Assembly: GCF_021155765.1 (NCBI RefSeq)
Contig: NC_060108.1
Coordinates: 18,377,025-18,441,024, forward strand
Source: Diprion similis
Taxonomy: Eukaryota; Arthropoda; Insecta; Hymenoptera; Diprionidae
Length of the DNA stretch: 64,000 bases
Direction of reading: 5' to 3'
In this document: positions 41,001-52,400 of the stretch, in pieces
Numbering within the stretch: position 1 is the stretch's first letter
Layout: each line of letters opens with the position of its first letter
Program-made: the position numbers and the translations under genes
The notes under the pieces: model-generated
Seen by the model: the letters and a program-made list of their open reading frames with translations, nothing else
What the model was told of the DNA's origin: nothing
Databases searched by the model: none

Positions 41001-41369
41001 TCGATTCGCAGATCAAAAATTTTCGCCTCCGAAAATCACGAAAAAAGTAAGGCTAACCCCTTTGGATTTTTGGCGAAAATTTCGACGACTTTGAAAAGTG
41101 CTGCGAATAATTTTTAAGGGTCCTATCCCGACGTAATTTTGCGAGGGAAATCGATTGAGCGTCGTCCCAGTACGCTGCGAGCAACGCCTGGAAAGTGACA
41201 GCCAAAAAATAAGGAAATCTTACACTATCTTCTTAGCCGTCCTTTATTTTCCGTTCGAGACATCTTGGTTCCAATTTCAAGGGTTGAATTAGTCCAACTA
41301 CCGTCGTGTAAATTCATCCTATTTTAATGAATGCAGGGGATCCAAAATCACATCAAGAGCAAATCTTAC

Positions 41370-41860
41370 AAAACTAGGTAACAGTCTTTCAAAAGTTACA
41401 GTCGAACACATCAACCACACACAGGCTTGATACGAAGAAAGGGGAGGAAAATTTCAATTCTATAGCCACTGAGATTCATTCGTTTATTCAATATATCTGA
41501 ATTCAAGTACAAGTGTTCAGGTGTCAGTGTGTCGTAATTCAACAATAGCCACTGAGTGGTAGACCATGAGAGTAAAGGAACAGAGAAATACCGTCTGCTC
41601 GAAAATTACAATCATAATTTGCATCCTCACAACAGGAAAACGTCGTGCAATATGTATTATCTTAAGCAAAATATGAAAAATATATAAACCAGTCATCCTT
41701 CTAGTTAGTAAGTATAGTCTAAGTTCCAGCTTACGTACAAGTGCAACGCTTAGGAGGCTACGATATATTATATATGATATTCTATTGTTCCTTGATTCTA
41801 TATGTAACCTCGATTGAAATGAATAAATAATTGAATCATCCCGATGATTGGAATATTTTA
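41370..41860 (+). repeat. right copy (U') of the non-satellite segment flanking the array
   Basis: Direct-orientation homologue of 16245-16740. Shared blocks are GATACGAA (about 41431), CGTTTATTCAATA (about 41481), AAGTACAAGTG followed by CAGGTGTCAGTGTGT (about 41506-41532), CAATATGTATTA and AAGCAAAATA (about 41648), AGTTAGTAAGTATA (about 41703), ACGATATATTATA (about 41759) and TATGTAACCT followed by GAATAAATAA (about 41800-41829). The AATAAA hexamer is in the same relative place as in the left copy. Both copies end where sequence related to the satellite monomer resumes. Confidence 0.78.
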
Positions 41861-41867
41861 TTCGTAT

Positions 41868-42295
41868 TTTCTTGAGTCAGTGTTGGTCCCACGTGGATTT
41901 AAACCTCATTTTCGGAATCCTTGCGGTCGAATTAGTACGAGAAGAGTCTTACGAATATATTCGGAGACAAAAATGTTCCGCTTTCAAAATCACGAAAAAA
42001 GTAAGGCTCACCCTTTCAGGCGTATGCTATAAATTGTGCAGATTTAAAAAAATGCTGGGATCACTTTTTTTATGCATTCCATTGACGTAATTTTGTGAGA
42101 GGAATGGATTCCGCGCAGTCCGACTACGCTGAGAGCAACGAATCAAGAGTGACAGCCAAAAACAAGAGATTTACTCCACAAAACTGGTCCTTTGCTTTTT
42201 TGGATGTTTTCTCTGCGTTTCCGCGGGTCCAAGTAGTCTATAATGATCCATGTAAACCGATTCTGAGACGAAATTGTTTTATCCAAACAACTAAT
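41868..42295 (+). repeat. diverged satellite monomers, right outlier (about 1.35 units)
   Basis: Beyond U' the monomer landmarks reappear in array order. They are TGTTGGTCCCACG (about 41879), GAATTAGTACGAGAAGAG (about 41932), TTCGGAGACAAAAATGTTCCG (about 41962, cited by position), AAAATCACGAAAAAAGTAAGGC (about 41987), GACGTAATTTTGTGAGAGGAA (about 42084) and ACGCTGAGAGCAACG (about 42126). A second GGTCC block follows about 308 bp after the first (42187). Both are clearly more diverged than any core unit. Confidence 0.82.
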
Positions 42296-44145
42296 GTTTC
42301 AATGTAGTATACAACCGCACTCTTTACGTCATTTGCGTACCCTTTGCCAATAAGAATCGTACAGTCCAACAAAGATTCATTGGTTTTAAGGATCTTTCTT
42401 CGAGTACATTAATATTTGGTTTAGTACATTTTGATTGTTAAATGATCGTTACAGGCATCAAAAGCAGTGTCTATCCCGTTCCAACCGTTTTTCATTTCTC
42501 TGAAATACTCAAGATACCTCGAGGAGGGAGTATACGTAAAGCGCCGGGAAAGATGTGTATAAATTATTGAGCTCCGCTCGTAAATGTCGCCGAGCAATGC
42601 GCCCGAGAGTATCGAAAGAATGCGTCCTCAATTTACTTTACCCCGTATTAAGATTTGTTACTTGTTACAAATGTCATTAGATAAACTCTCTGCAGGTTTG
42701 GTAATATGCCTTGCACATATAGATATAGATATAATGCACACTTATATTATCGTAAGGTTAAGCGGTGGTTGATTTATCCACCATGCAGCGTCTGTCTGGG
42801 AAGTCCAGAAAACCGAGAGTACATTCCGCGCGGTTATCTCCGCATCGTTCTTGTCCACCGACTGCAGCCGTACACTTACAGCTTCTTCCGGTAATTGAGG
42901 GGAATTTTCAGCGTAGACCCGTGTTTAAGAATCCGAGAAAAACCACAGCCGCGAGTCGACCATCGCATAACGTGGATTAGGGTATCTGCACCAATTCCTG
43001 CCGGCGCTGCAAACTCAAACTCTTACATTAGTAAAATCTTTGCTTGCTACTCGCTCTCTCTTTCTCCCTCTCTTTCCCTCTCTCTTTCTCTCAGCTCTGG
43101 AGAGAGGTTTAGGTGAGTCATCATGGAATGCGTCGACGGACGGCGTCGAGGGGGAGCTCCAGCTAGGACGATGGGCAGCCTCTTATCGCGAGAACTAAGA
43201 GTAAACATTTGTCTCGCATCGGCTTATCACTGCTACTTATACCCCGCCTACCCTACGCCACAATAAGTAAACCCATCCGTCTTTTGGCCCTTAGAACGGC
43301 CCTTGGCAGTACCTTTAACCCTCGTATACGCGACCCTACAGACGAACGTACGAATTCATGAGGCCTCGCTGGTAGCGGAGAGACTCTTTCGAATCGCCAC
43401 TGATTGCTCGCTGTGTCTCAATTTTCAGCGCAAAAGCTGTATTTCTTCTTTGAACGCTTATGATAAAATCCGCAAAATCAGAAGTGCATGGATGGATTTA
43501 AAAATGTCTTATTAAGCGTCTACTACACTCGGGAGTTCAGTTTGCGTAATATTAGGTGTAAGTGACAAACGATAAATGAGTCACGTCGAATTTGAGGAAC
43601 AGATCTTGATGAGCACAATATCTATAGTTGTCTCCTCCCATAATACGGATAAGTGATGCTCGCCTAGGAAGAGGAACGCAGACATATCCAGCCGTAGGAA
43701 GTTGCGTGTTGTCTCTCGGAACAGGTATATAGGTTTTAGCTCCTAATGCCTACCGATTAAGCCCGACACGGCAATCTGCCGCAGCTGGGCCCTCGTCGTC
43801 AGAGGGCCACAAACGACATTCAACCGGCCGAAAATATGCCTCGGCGCGAACGATTCCGTGCCGAGCTAATCAGACGCCTGGGCGCCGTGACATAAATTTT
43901 CGAGGACCTATCAGCCCTCGTGACTTCACCTCGTCTCCTGCAGCGAGGATCACTACTTACGGACGGAGTGAGCAGTCCTTGCGATATTAACATTTTTCAA
44001 CCCCCCGCGCACCTAATCGTACAACGAGTCACGAGTGGCGAGCATGTAAGGTAGTTGTAGATATGTATTTACCTACGCACAAGCTGCGAGTAACGGGCGA
44101 GTCCTGATTTCGGCTAGAGGTGCATTACAGACACGGTATAAGGTC

Positions 44146-44179
44146 GGTAGGTAGGTAGGTAGGTAGGTAGGTAGGTAGA
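44146..44179. repeat. (GTAG)n tetranucleotide microsatellite
   Basis: About eight GTAG/GGTA repeats in a row. A shorter run of the same motif lies at about 44462-44480. Confidence 0.92.
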
Positions 44180-46187
44180 TAAGGGGCGGGGGGGAGGACT
44201 GGCGCTAGGGCTCATTACGGTGATTGGCAGATTCAATTAACGTCCAGCTCGACTCGACGGCTCCAGTTTGAGGTCGCGCCGGCTTAACCCCGGCTAAATA
44301 ATATTAATAATAATCAGCTCATTACCAGCTCCATTAATTATATTCGGTAAGGCGAGAGCGGTCCAGATCCAGGTCGGCCATTCTACACCGCGAGGATATG
44401 AAATTGTATCACGGTGGTCTCTCTTCGTACAAACAACGATATTACCTTATACATATATCCTGTAGGTAGGTAGGTAGGTATACCAGGCATGATACGACCA
44501 TGATACGACCAGCATTCGACGCGTTAACGGGGACCGGGCGCGTTTTACCTAGTCGTATTGTGTAATGAATACGATTATACGCCAGTATAATTTGTTGTTT
44601 GTAATTGGCTTCGAGGAGCTGCTCCGGAACGAATCCATCAATGCGCGCTCCGTCCACACGCTTCCTAGAATATAGCACCAGCCATATGCGGCGGGACAAC
44701 TCTACCCGATTATACCTACTTGTTGCTCCCAGTCCCATCGCTCATATCCTTGTGCGACCTGGGAACGTACGAACTCTACCTCTGCAAGTATGCGCACATC
44801 AATTACATTTGATGGTAATCGATTTTCGAAATTGCACAATTGCGAGATAAACATTGGTGCCCGTCGTACCCAAAAAAAGTAATCTGCAGCCGATCGATTC
44901 GGGTGAATTTATACCGCAGCGAAAACCGTGATACGAAAAATTTCGTTAGTACCTACGGAATAAAAAATGCAACTAACAAGAATTTCTAGCCTCAGACATT
45001 GTGCTCCAGGATATTTTCTGCCACCAGACAGCGTTCGGCAATGTAACTACACCTACCTGTGTGTATGTGTAACGCATGTACATGCAGAACTCGGGGGTCG
45101 ATCGACGGAAACGAGCCGGTCGATCGTGATCGTATGCGCGTGCTGATCTCTCTTTCTTTCTCTCTCTCCTCACCGCGATCCGCCGAGCACTCCGATGGTA
45201 AGGAAGGGGCACGGGGAGGCCCCTCGGAATCCGATATGATTTACGCGACGCGGTCCTTTCGGTTTTTAGAACAATGTTGTTTGTTGCGCTCTCGCTAATG
45301 GCTGCCGCGGGGGCCTTAATTATAACCAAATACGGGCCAATCAGCCCGTGGGGACTGACCGGGTCCCGCCGCTCGGACTCCGCGGTGTAATAAGTGTGTG
45401 TGTGCGCCGCGTCGGTGTGAGAACGCGATATACCCCGAAGCAGCCGAGGGTTGCGGCCCATCTCCCTACCGGGACGCCTGTATGGGTATATTATGGTTGT
45501 ATCATGCCCCGGTTACGGCTTCGTGTAGGTACCCTGCACCTTATACCTCCATACACGAGCGCGATACGCCGCGATGGCCCCGGCTCGTTAGCACGGGCCC
45601 GTAAATCAAACCGCAGGGGTGCCAACCGCTAATACCCGGAGGATCGTTCGCGGTGTGGATCGCGCACGGCCTACGGTAAACGTTAGAAATATCTCATCCG
45701 TAATGAGTTTGTTAAATGGATTAAATGTTGCGCCTTCCCGCATTATACGAGCACCCCTGCATGCACGTTATACGTATAAGGACGTAGGAGTAGGAATACC
45801 CGTCTTCCTTACGACGACAAAGGCTCGGCTTGGGTATTCCTCACGATCGCTCGTACAGATCTGTAGTATTATACGCTGGCCGGAATCAGGTCGTCACGGT
45901 TGCCGCAACCGAATACGAGCGGGTTGAAAATTTTGCGCGATGTCCTGCACGAGCTGTAACAATGTCCGGGCCTCCAGGTATGGCCCGATAATTGGCCCCT
46001 CGACTTCACCGCGAGGGGCACGGTAGGCCGATCCTTGACGCGCCACGCGCTAAGATTTACCGTGTGCTGTACGCTCTTCGCGCTCGTAAAATAATCAATA
46101 AAATCCAAACTGAGCCAAGGCGCCTGACGCGCGTTCGTGATTTAGAGAGCGCCCCGTCCTGCCGCTTATGCTTGCTGCAGCCGCTGT

Positions 46188-46212
46188 CTCATCCTCATCC
46201 TCATCCTCATCC
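46188..46212. repeat. (CTCATC)n hexanucleotide repeat
   Basis: Four tandem copies of a CTCATC hexamer that give a short His-Pro frame with no other coding sign. Confidence 0.85.
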
Positions 46213-48222
46213 TTAGCCTGCCGCCCTCCCCCAAGATTGTCTCCGCATACGTATAATATCAGATTCTGTTAAACTGTTAGTTCCGTACAACTTTATCCGC
46301 CTATCCGATATAATTCTTATAAATACGACGAACAGGTGATTTGCAGCCCGAGTCCCGTGTAACCAGCTGCGGGGAGTCGTGCATGCACGCTGCATTGATT
46401 CGATGCCGCGCGGCTCTGTCAAAAAATCGTCGTTACTATTGTTATTCTTACTGCCTACCTTCTTCTTCATTCGGCACTCTTCGTTCCCGCGAGCCCGAGA
46501 TGCGCGTCGTTGATTGGGCGGCTCGTTACCCGCCAATTAAACAGCATGGCGTATGCCGTCTCGCTGGTTCGCGGGGTTTCTTCATCACGGCGCTAGCGGT
46601 CGGGATTTGAATGGTCGCGGCATGCAGCCGGCGGAGGACGATATGCACTCTGTCTCACGACCATGTAAATAAATATTGACAAGGCAGCCTCGGTTATAAT
46701 ATACAAGATATCAGATTACTGAATTCATCTAGTCACCGCGTGATACGTTTAAATTGTACTATTACAGAAATATTTCGACTTATGTATGTATAAGAAGATC
46801 GACGGCGACAATGAAGAAACCAATCAAACTGAATTAGGTATCTGCGGAAATTCCGATACCTCTTATAGAACCCTCTGAAAAATTATAGGACATTAACAAT
46901 CAATTTTTCATAATTACGCTTTCCAATGGACGAATCTTCATCAAAAATTCGAAAATTCGAAAATTTTCACATATCTAAGTAAGAAGACTTTAGTTCCGCG
47001 TAGTATTTTTTGAAATTCTTTTCGTGAGACTGCAGAAGCAATCGATCCAACCTAGTTGATTGTTTAGCCCGCGTATTACAAGTATCTATTATATAGGCTT
47101 GACCAACTCTGAGCAAAGCCGGGACACAGGTTGATAGAGCAGGTTAAGAATAGGGGTAAATAAAGCGATCTGTCGCACCCCCCTCCCCCACCCCCCTGAT
47201 ATGCAACGCGCAGCGAAACTTTCCGGTCGTGTACTGACTTGCAATTTAAATCGTCCGATTCATCCCGTAATTCGGGATACTTCCAGGAAGAACCGCCCGC
47301 TTCGTGGTGTGGCTTAAGTAAGGACGACTGTTTTATTTTTGATTTAGCTTCTTTCACTTTCTTTTTTCAACCCTTTATCTCCCTAGTTCGAGGCCCATGC
47401 CTTCTGGGAAGCATCGAATGGCCGCATCCTTTGCAGGACCGTGCAGTGCGACTCAATCCATTTTAACAACGACTCAATCGAGCAGGATGTAAAGGGTTGG
47501 GGGTGAGAATCTAGCTACACGGATAGAAAATTGGAGCAAGGGGTGAGCGGATGCCCGATTAGAAATGCTGCGGCCGCGGGTCATCAACGCAAGTAATTAA
47601 ATCTGGAAATCGCGATTGACAATCGAACAGCCACCGGATTCGAGACGGGGCTTAACGATACAAGGCGACGACTTTACATTATGCAGTTCGCGGAAAGCAT
47701 CGGTCCGAATCCACCACGTCTTCATTTTTTCCAATCGAATTCACCCTCGTTTCCAAGGATTCATAATAACCGTACCTTTTGTTACACTAATTGTGTGTTA
47801 CCAAAGTACACACTGTGCCGAGAAATCCCATTGACCTGTGGGCTGCGAGCAAAAAATCAAACCCTTTGTTAGGTAACAACCGACCGCCGGTGTAATTTCT
47901 CCGTAACGTGATCAGTGCAGCTCGATTCTCCAGGACTACAGCCCCCTCAATCGGCCCCTGCAGCTCAACTTTGTTACCGTTTAAAATCACTGGTTCGAAA
48001 CGCGGCTTGGACTTACAGGTGTATTCAGACGCGGAAAAAATAAGATACGGTCGTCAGATCAACGTGTAAATTCGATTTTCCCTGTATTCATTTACTTATG
48101 TTTCAGATGTTTAGATCAGCAAACGAAAGTCATTGCAATGATGACGCGGAAAAATTCATATCAGTACTTATATTTAAACATATATAACTCTAATAATAAT
48201 TATTAATTAATAACTGTAAAAA

Positions 48223-48256
48223 TAAATCTGTGACACATATGTGTGTCACAGATTTA
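48223..48256. repeat. perfect 15-bp inverted repeat (hairpin), 4-nt loop
   Basis: Left arm TAAATCTGTGACACA (48223-48237), loop TATG, right arm TGTGTCACAGATTTA (48242-48256), with every base paired. It lies about 730 bp past the likely integrin stop, on the 3' side of that gene. The right arm overlaps a minus-strand ATTAAA hexamer (48253-48258), so it could sit at or near an mRNA 3' end. Confidence 0.9.
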
Positions 48257-48987
48257 ATACATTTTAAACTTACAGTAATAGAATAATAGTAATAATATGA
48301 GTTCCGGAATATGAGTTTTGATGTTTTTAGAATATTGCTTCAAACGGCGACCAGTATTAAATTATTATATTAACAAAATTACAGAACAAGATCAGAGATA
48401 ATACATTTTTTTTTTCATTTACGTCATGTAGCGATGCTTTACAAGCTTGCATTTTTTTCTGTTTACTTTCTTCAGCAATTCAATCAGTTTTGAACGCTCT
48501 TTCGTTTTACGAAGTGTCAATAACAACTTTTTCCCACTCGTTTTTTCGACCTTCGTCATGTCTTTGTAGCGACCTATCAAAGCTAGAGTATGTTTCAAAT
48601 ATTAATTTACATAAAGTATCACGAAGAATGCTTTTCCATAGTGAGCATGTGGAATCCATCCCTCGATAGCAATGTGACACCGGGCTATTAATTCTGGTGA
48701 TCCGAGTCGAAGGTGGGATTCTTGAAAGTAGATGTTGGGGCCTTGAAGATTGGATTTGTGCCCTGTAACAGCGTAGCAATGTCCCGTAGCCGGTTACAGA
48801 TAGAAATAAGCAGTATTTTTTTTTTGTTTCAACGAAATGTTGCAAGTGAGCTTTTCTCAGTAAAAATAGTTTTGATTGGGACACATTAATGCCCCATAAT
48901 ACATGATTTGATTTTGTCATCTATAATTCAGAGGAAAAACTCGGTTGGCGTTAAAATCAGTCGACATGTAATAAGCGGAATAAAAAT

Positions 48988-49485
48988 TCACGTCGGTTCG
49001 TGTCTCACCCCTTCATAAGTAGCGCACACGCGTTCCTTTTCGAACCTGGCGTACTCTCGATGATCGTGGAACATCGTCACTGCTTTCCACGAAAGAAGAC
49101 CCACCAGCCCAACGACGAGTGTAAGGAATATCACCCCCCCTGCCGTGACTGTAACAGGATAAACGCGTTTTTTGTTTCATTTTTCTGCTCTTACCCCGAA
49201 TTCACTAAGAAAAAGCGCCGGATGAATTGCTCCACACCGTGAAGTTCAATTATACGTAAAGTATTCGGCAGACCGTGTAAATTGACGGATTAACTCACCT
49301 AGCGGGCTGAACGTAGGGCGAGCACTGCATTTCTTTGTCTTTTCAGCAATTACTGTGTCAAACCCTTGGTCTCCTCTTTGGGAAACTCCAAACTCATACT
49401 TGAACGCGAAGGTGCAACCACTATCATCGGGTACCACGCACTTCTTAAACTTGGAATCCTCCTCCAGCTCGTCGATTGCTTCAAC
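48988..49485 (-). CDS. integrin beta exons 12-13: beta tail, transmembrane helix, cytoplasmic tail
   Basis: Exon 12 (49299-49485) gives the membrane-proximal beta tail with [10 protein letters not shown] and ends in phase 1. Exon 13 starts at 49148. It encodes a hydrophobic helix ([18 protein letters not shown]) and then the conserved cytoplasmic start [13 protein letters not shown], matching the HDRREFARFEKER consensus. After CATYEG there is a GTGAGA that could be a donor at 49008. If it is not used, the frame adds VRHEPT and stops at TGA 48988-48990. No NPxY motif is visible in either reading. An open frame at 48507-48920 after a TAG acceptor could be an alternative last exon, but it does not resemble an integrin tail. 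Confidence 0.8.
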
Positions 49486-52400
49486 CTGAGGTGTTGGCAG
49501 CCACATACTCATTGTTAAGCAATTTTTCCCATAGTCATTGTACAATTGAACTCTATCCGGTGTGTACGCACCGATGGGATTGACTTTCTTACGTAGATAC
49601 AATAAGTAATATTTATACCCACCTCTTCGGCCACTTCAATGTTTTCGCACTTTGATGGTTCGCACCCATTTCCGACCACAGCGGGTCCAGTTTTGTGAAC
49701 AAGACACTCAACACAATCCTTCAACTTCTCACAGTACTGATTCGGACAGGTCTATAAAATTCAAATTTGTGATAAACGATACTTTTTGGAACTATCTTTG
49801 GAAATGTTGAATTTGTAAAAAAATTTTAAACATCGATTCGTCGATCAGTTTCATCATATGAATTGTCACGGATTATCGACCGGACCTTATCAAACGTGTT
49901 ATAATTCTGTATATCACATATAAAATTTCCAACACGCGTTTCCATAATCGACATCGCATCATACGAGGTATTTTACGTACCGGACAGTTCTGGCAGTACT
50001 TTCCGTTTCTTCCGAGCGTGGTGTTGCACGTGCAGGTACCGCATATGCATTCTCCAAACCCACTGCACTCCTCATTATTGGGGTTATTATTGGGGTTAAT
50101 GCAAGCATCCTTTTTCTTGCTGCAGCCGCAATCAGGACCCTCCCAATCCGGGTCACACACGCACTCACCGCGTTTGCACGTGCCCCGCGACGGACCACCG
50201 CAAACCTAGAAAACGTGGAACGTGGTGAAAGTCGTCAAATGGTAAAGATTTTTTATTAAGATCCCACCTTTAAGTTGTAACGCGGGCACGAGAAATTGTC
50301 GGACTCGCAAAACTTCCCCATATATTTATCACCCTCTCTTGGTCCCGGGCGGCACTCGCACTTCCCACATCTGCATATGCCGCGCTTCTTTCCACTGCAG
50401 GGCTCCACTTTTGTGCCGATGCTGGATGGAGGTACACAGCCGGCAGTTGATGCTCCATTCGCTTCGTGGGTGTTTGTTGAACAACTGCAGTCTTTGCCGG
50501 TGAAACCTTGGGTGCATTCGCAAACACCACAAGCGACGTTACCGTGATTGCTGCACAGAGGCGAGTTAGGCTCGAAGTACTGCGCAGAATATGCTATGTT
50601 ATCATATGACATATATTGTAATATCTTGCGTCTTGCATGATATGGAAGCTTGATCTAGATTTGGTTTGAATCGGCAAGAAAGTAAAATCGGTATTTGGAG
50701 TAGAAAGCTCCGTGGCACGAATACGAGAAGATGAGACATGGAGTAAGTACTCGGTGGTAAAGATGCTTCGATTTCAAATATGATTATGAAAAATTCGTTT
50801 CTGGTGATTCAACCAGCCGAATGATTGCCGTCAGGCCAGCGGTTAATTTGGATCGTAATTATGTCAACCGACTTACTTACATCTCGGGTGGTGATTTTTT
50901 CATATCTATACAGGTATCATAATTTGCGTATAAAAAATGGAATTGCGAATTCAACAACGTTAGTAAGCTCGTAGGCAATAATCATCACCGAGGTATGTAC
51001 GGGAGAATCGAAACGTTTATATAGAATCTTACAGTGTTGCCAGGTTTGGAACACGGACAGTCGCAGATTAGATCGATCTCGATCATCACTCTCTCTTCAA
51101 CTCCCTGTGGCTTGATCTCGATCGTCTGGTGCCAGTCTTCCGGTCGTTCCGGACACTTGATGGCCTGCATGCAACCGTAACGAAATTATACAAATTAAAG
51201 AGCGAAAAGGTTTGCGACTCAATCCATGATCACGACACTTAAATTTCTCTACCTTTATAGCAACTTCAAATTGCACGGGCTGATTTACACGGACATCGGG
51301 GCATTCGTGAATCTCCCTGAGTTCAGCCGACGAGTTCATACAGCGCGTGAAAAATTTGACTTCGATGAATTCGGGGTGGTTACTTGACATCGTGATGGTA
51401 TTGGTTAGTGTCTGAAACACGATTGCAGCAAGCATCCGTAACTCTTCCACATTACCCAATCGTCACTCTAGTCTTGTATGTATACGTTACCTTGTACTGA
51501 CTGCGTATGATGTCCACCACGGTCTCACTGTCGAGGGTAGCGACGGAAGAACCGTTAATACGCTGGCTTAAATCCTTGTAGACATCTATCACACTCTTGG
51601 TCACGTCGAATATGACGTTAATACTGTTTTTCTGAACTTGCTTATTTATCTGTAATGAATAATTAATCAATCTTTTGGTTCGCAGCCTGCATTTTATCCC
51701 AGTCAGTCTTCCGAGGTATTGCTTACCTGCGTTATGGAGGGATAATCGAGGATTTCAGCGTGTGTGTAGCGGCCGTTTTTGTCCAGGTGACACGTCTCGT
51801 CATTTGGTTCAACGATTCCTGCTAGCTGTAAAAGTTATTTCTCTGTTTGATTACTTGTCACAACCTTGAAATGATAGCATACCGTTTTTTCAGAGATTGT
51901 AGCAGAATCTGAAATAGCTCGCATTAGATAAGGCCCATCACTTCCGTCACTCATCTCAGTTTGGTGGTTTTATTTACAATGAATTTCAAATTGAAGCAAC
52001 GTGTGTGGTGTATTAGTCTTATACATATTATGCCCACCTTGCCATCGCCAGCTATGTGATACTTGGCGTCGGCTGAGTATACCAAAAGGCGACGCGCATT
52101 CTTACGCCAACCGATATGTTCCCAACAGATTATTGCTTGCATCAATGCATCTAAACCACCTTCTGGGACGTCCAGATTAGCAGAGATTTCCGCTTTTCTG
52201 ACTTGTTCCTGTTGACAATGCAGGATTTGAGTACTACACGGAAATTGTACGAATGAATTTGTTGTGGATGTATCAGTAGAATCGTCCATACCGTAAAACG
52301 TGACACATTCGTGTCCAGTGACATTTGATGCTTGAATCCGTAGGGTGGAGCACACGGCGTCCTACCATCATTCAATTTGCATAATTTTAACCTGAAATTA

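Larger units (their letters stand above)
16741..41370 (+). repeat. satellite DNA array, 312-bp monomer, 78 complete head-to-tail copies plus diverged ends
   Basis: Unit starts can be followed with the anchor ATTCCGACGTAATTTTGCGA. The first is at 16793 and the 79th (as ATCCCGACG) at 41125. The distance of 24,332 bp equals 78 x 312 minus 4, and exactly four units carry a 1-bp deletion (TTTTTAGGG instead of TTTTTGAGGG, near 23646, 25831, 28326 and 30821). So there are 74 units of 312 bp and four of 311 bp. Core units differ at only a few positions each. The first unit (16793-17104) has many private changes, as does the last (from 41125), which becomes strongly diverged from about 41209. No other sequence interrupts the array. 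Each unit contains a short dyad and short A/T tracts. I do not recognise the family. Because 312 is a multiple of 3, open frames of 96 (+) and 91 (-) codons recur in every unit; I treat these as by-products. Confidence 0.98.
42296..48987. other. intergenic DNA between the satellite locus and the integrin gene
   Basis: I see no supported coding exon. The stretch contains a CT-rich run (about 43053-43092), two GTAG tetranucleotide runs (about 44146-44179 and 44462-44480), a CTCATC hexamer run (about 46188-46212), GC-rich patches (about 43780-44060 and 45090-46600) and a perfect hairpin near 48223. The right end (about 48250-48987) probably includes the integrin 3' UTR. Open frames up to about 160 codons overlap on both strands and lack family motifs. 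Confidence 0.55.

Noticed and set aside
17105..41117. Repeated 96-codon (+) and 91-codon (-) open frames, one per satellite unit
   Set aside because: The unit length is divisible by three and has few stops, so the same frame recurs automatically. The + frame opens with TTG rather than ATG, both strands are open at once, variants do not favour silent changes by eye, and no family motif is seen.
16793..41124. CRISPR array or multigene tandem cluster
   Set aside because: The units are 312 bp and nearly identical throughout, with no unique spacers and no coding features. This is satellite DNA.
44973..45461. 162-codon minus-strand frame
   Set aside because: Low-complexity Arg/Ser-rich translation of a GC-rich region, with competing frames on the other strand.
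47990..48020. tRNA-like GGTTCGAAAC box
   Set aside because: The five bases on each side of the loop do not pair and no A box or acceptor stem was found.
48507..48920. 137-codon minus frame as an integrin tail exon
   Set aside because: It follows a TAG acceptor and could be spliced, but it shows no NPxY or other integrin tail motif. It is kept only as an alternative in the integrin entry.
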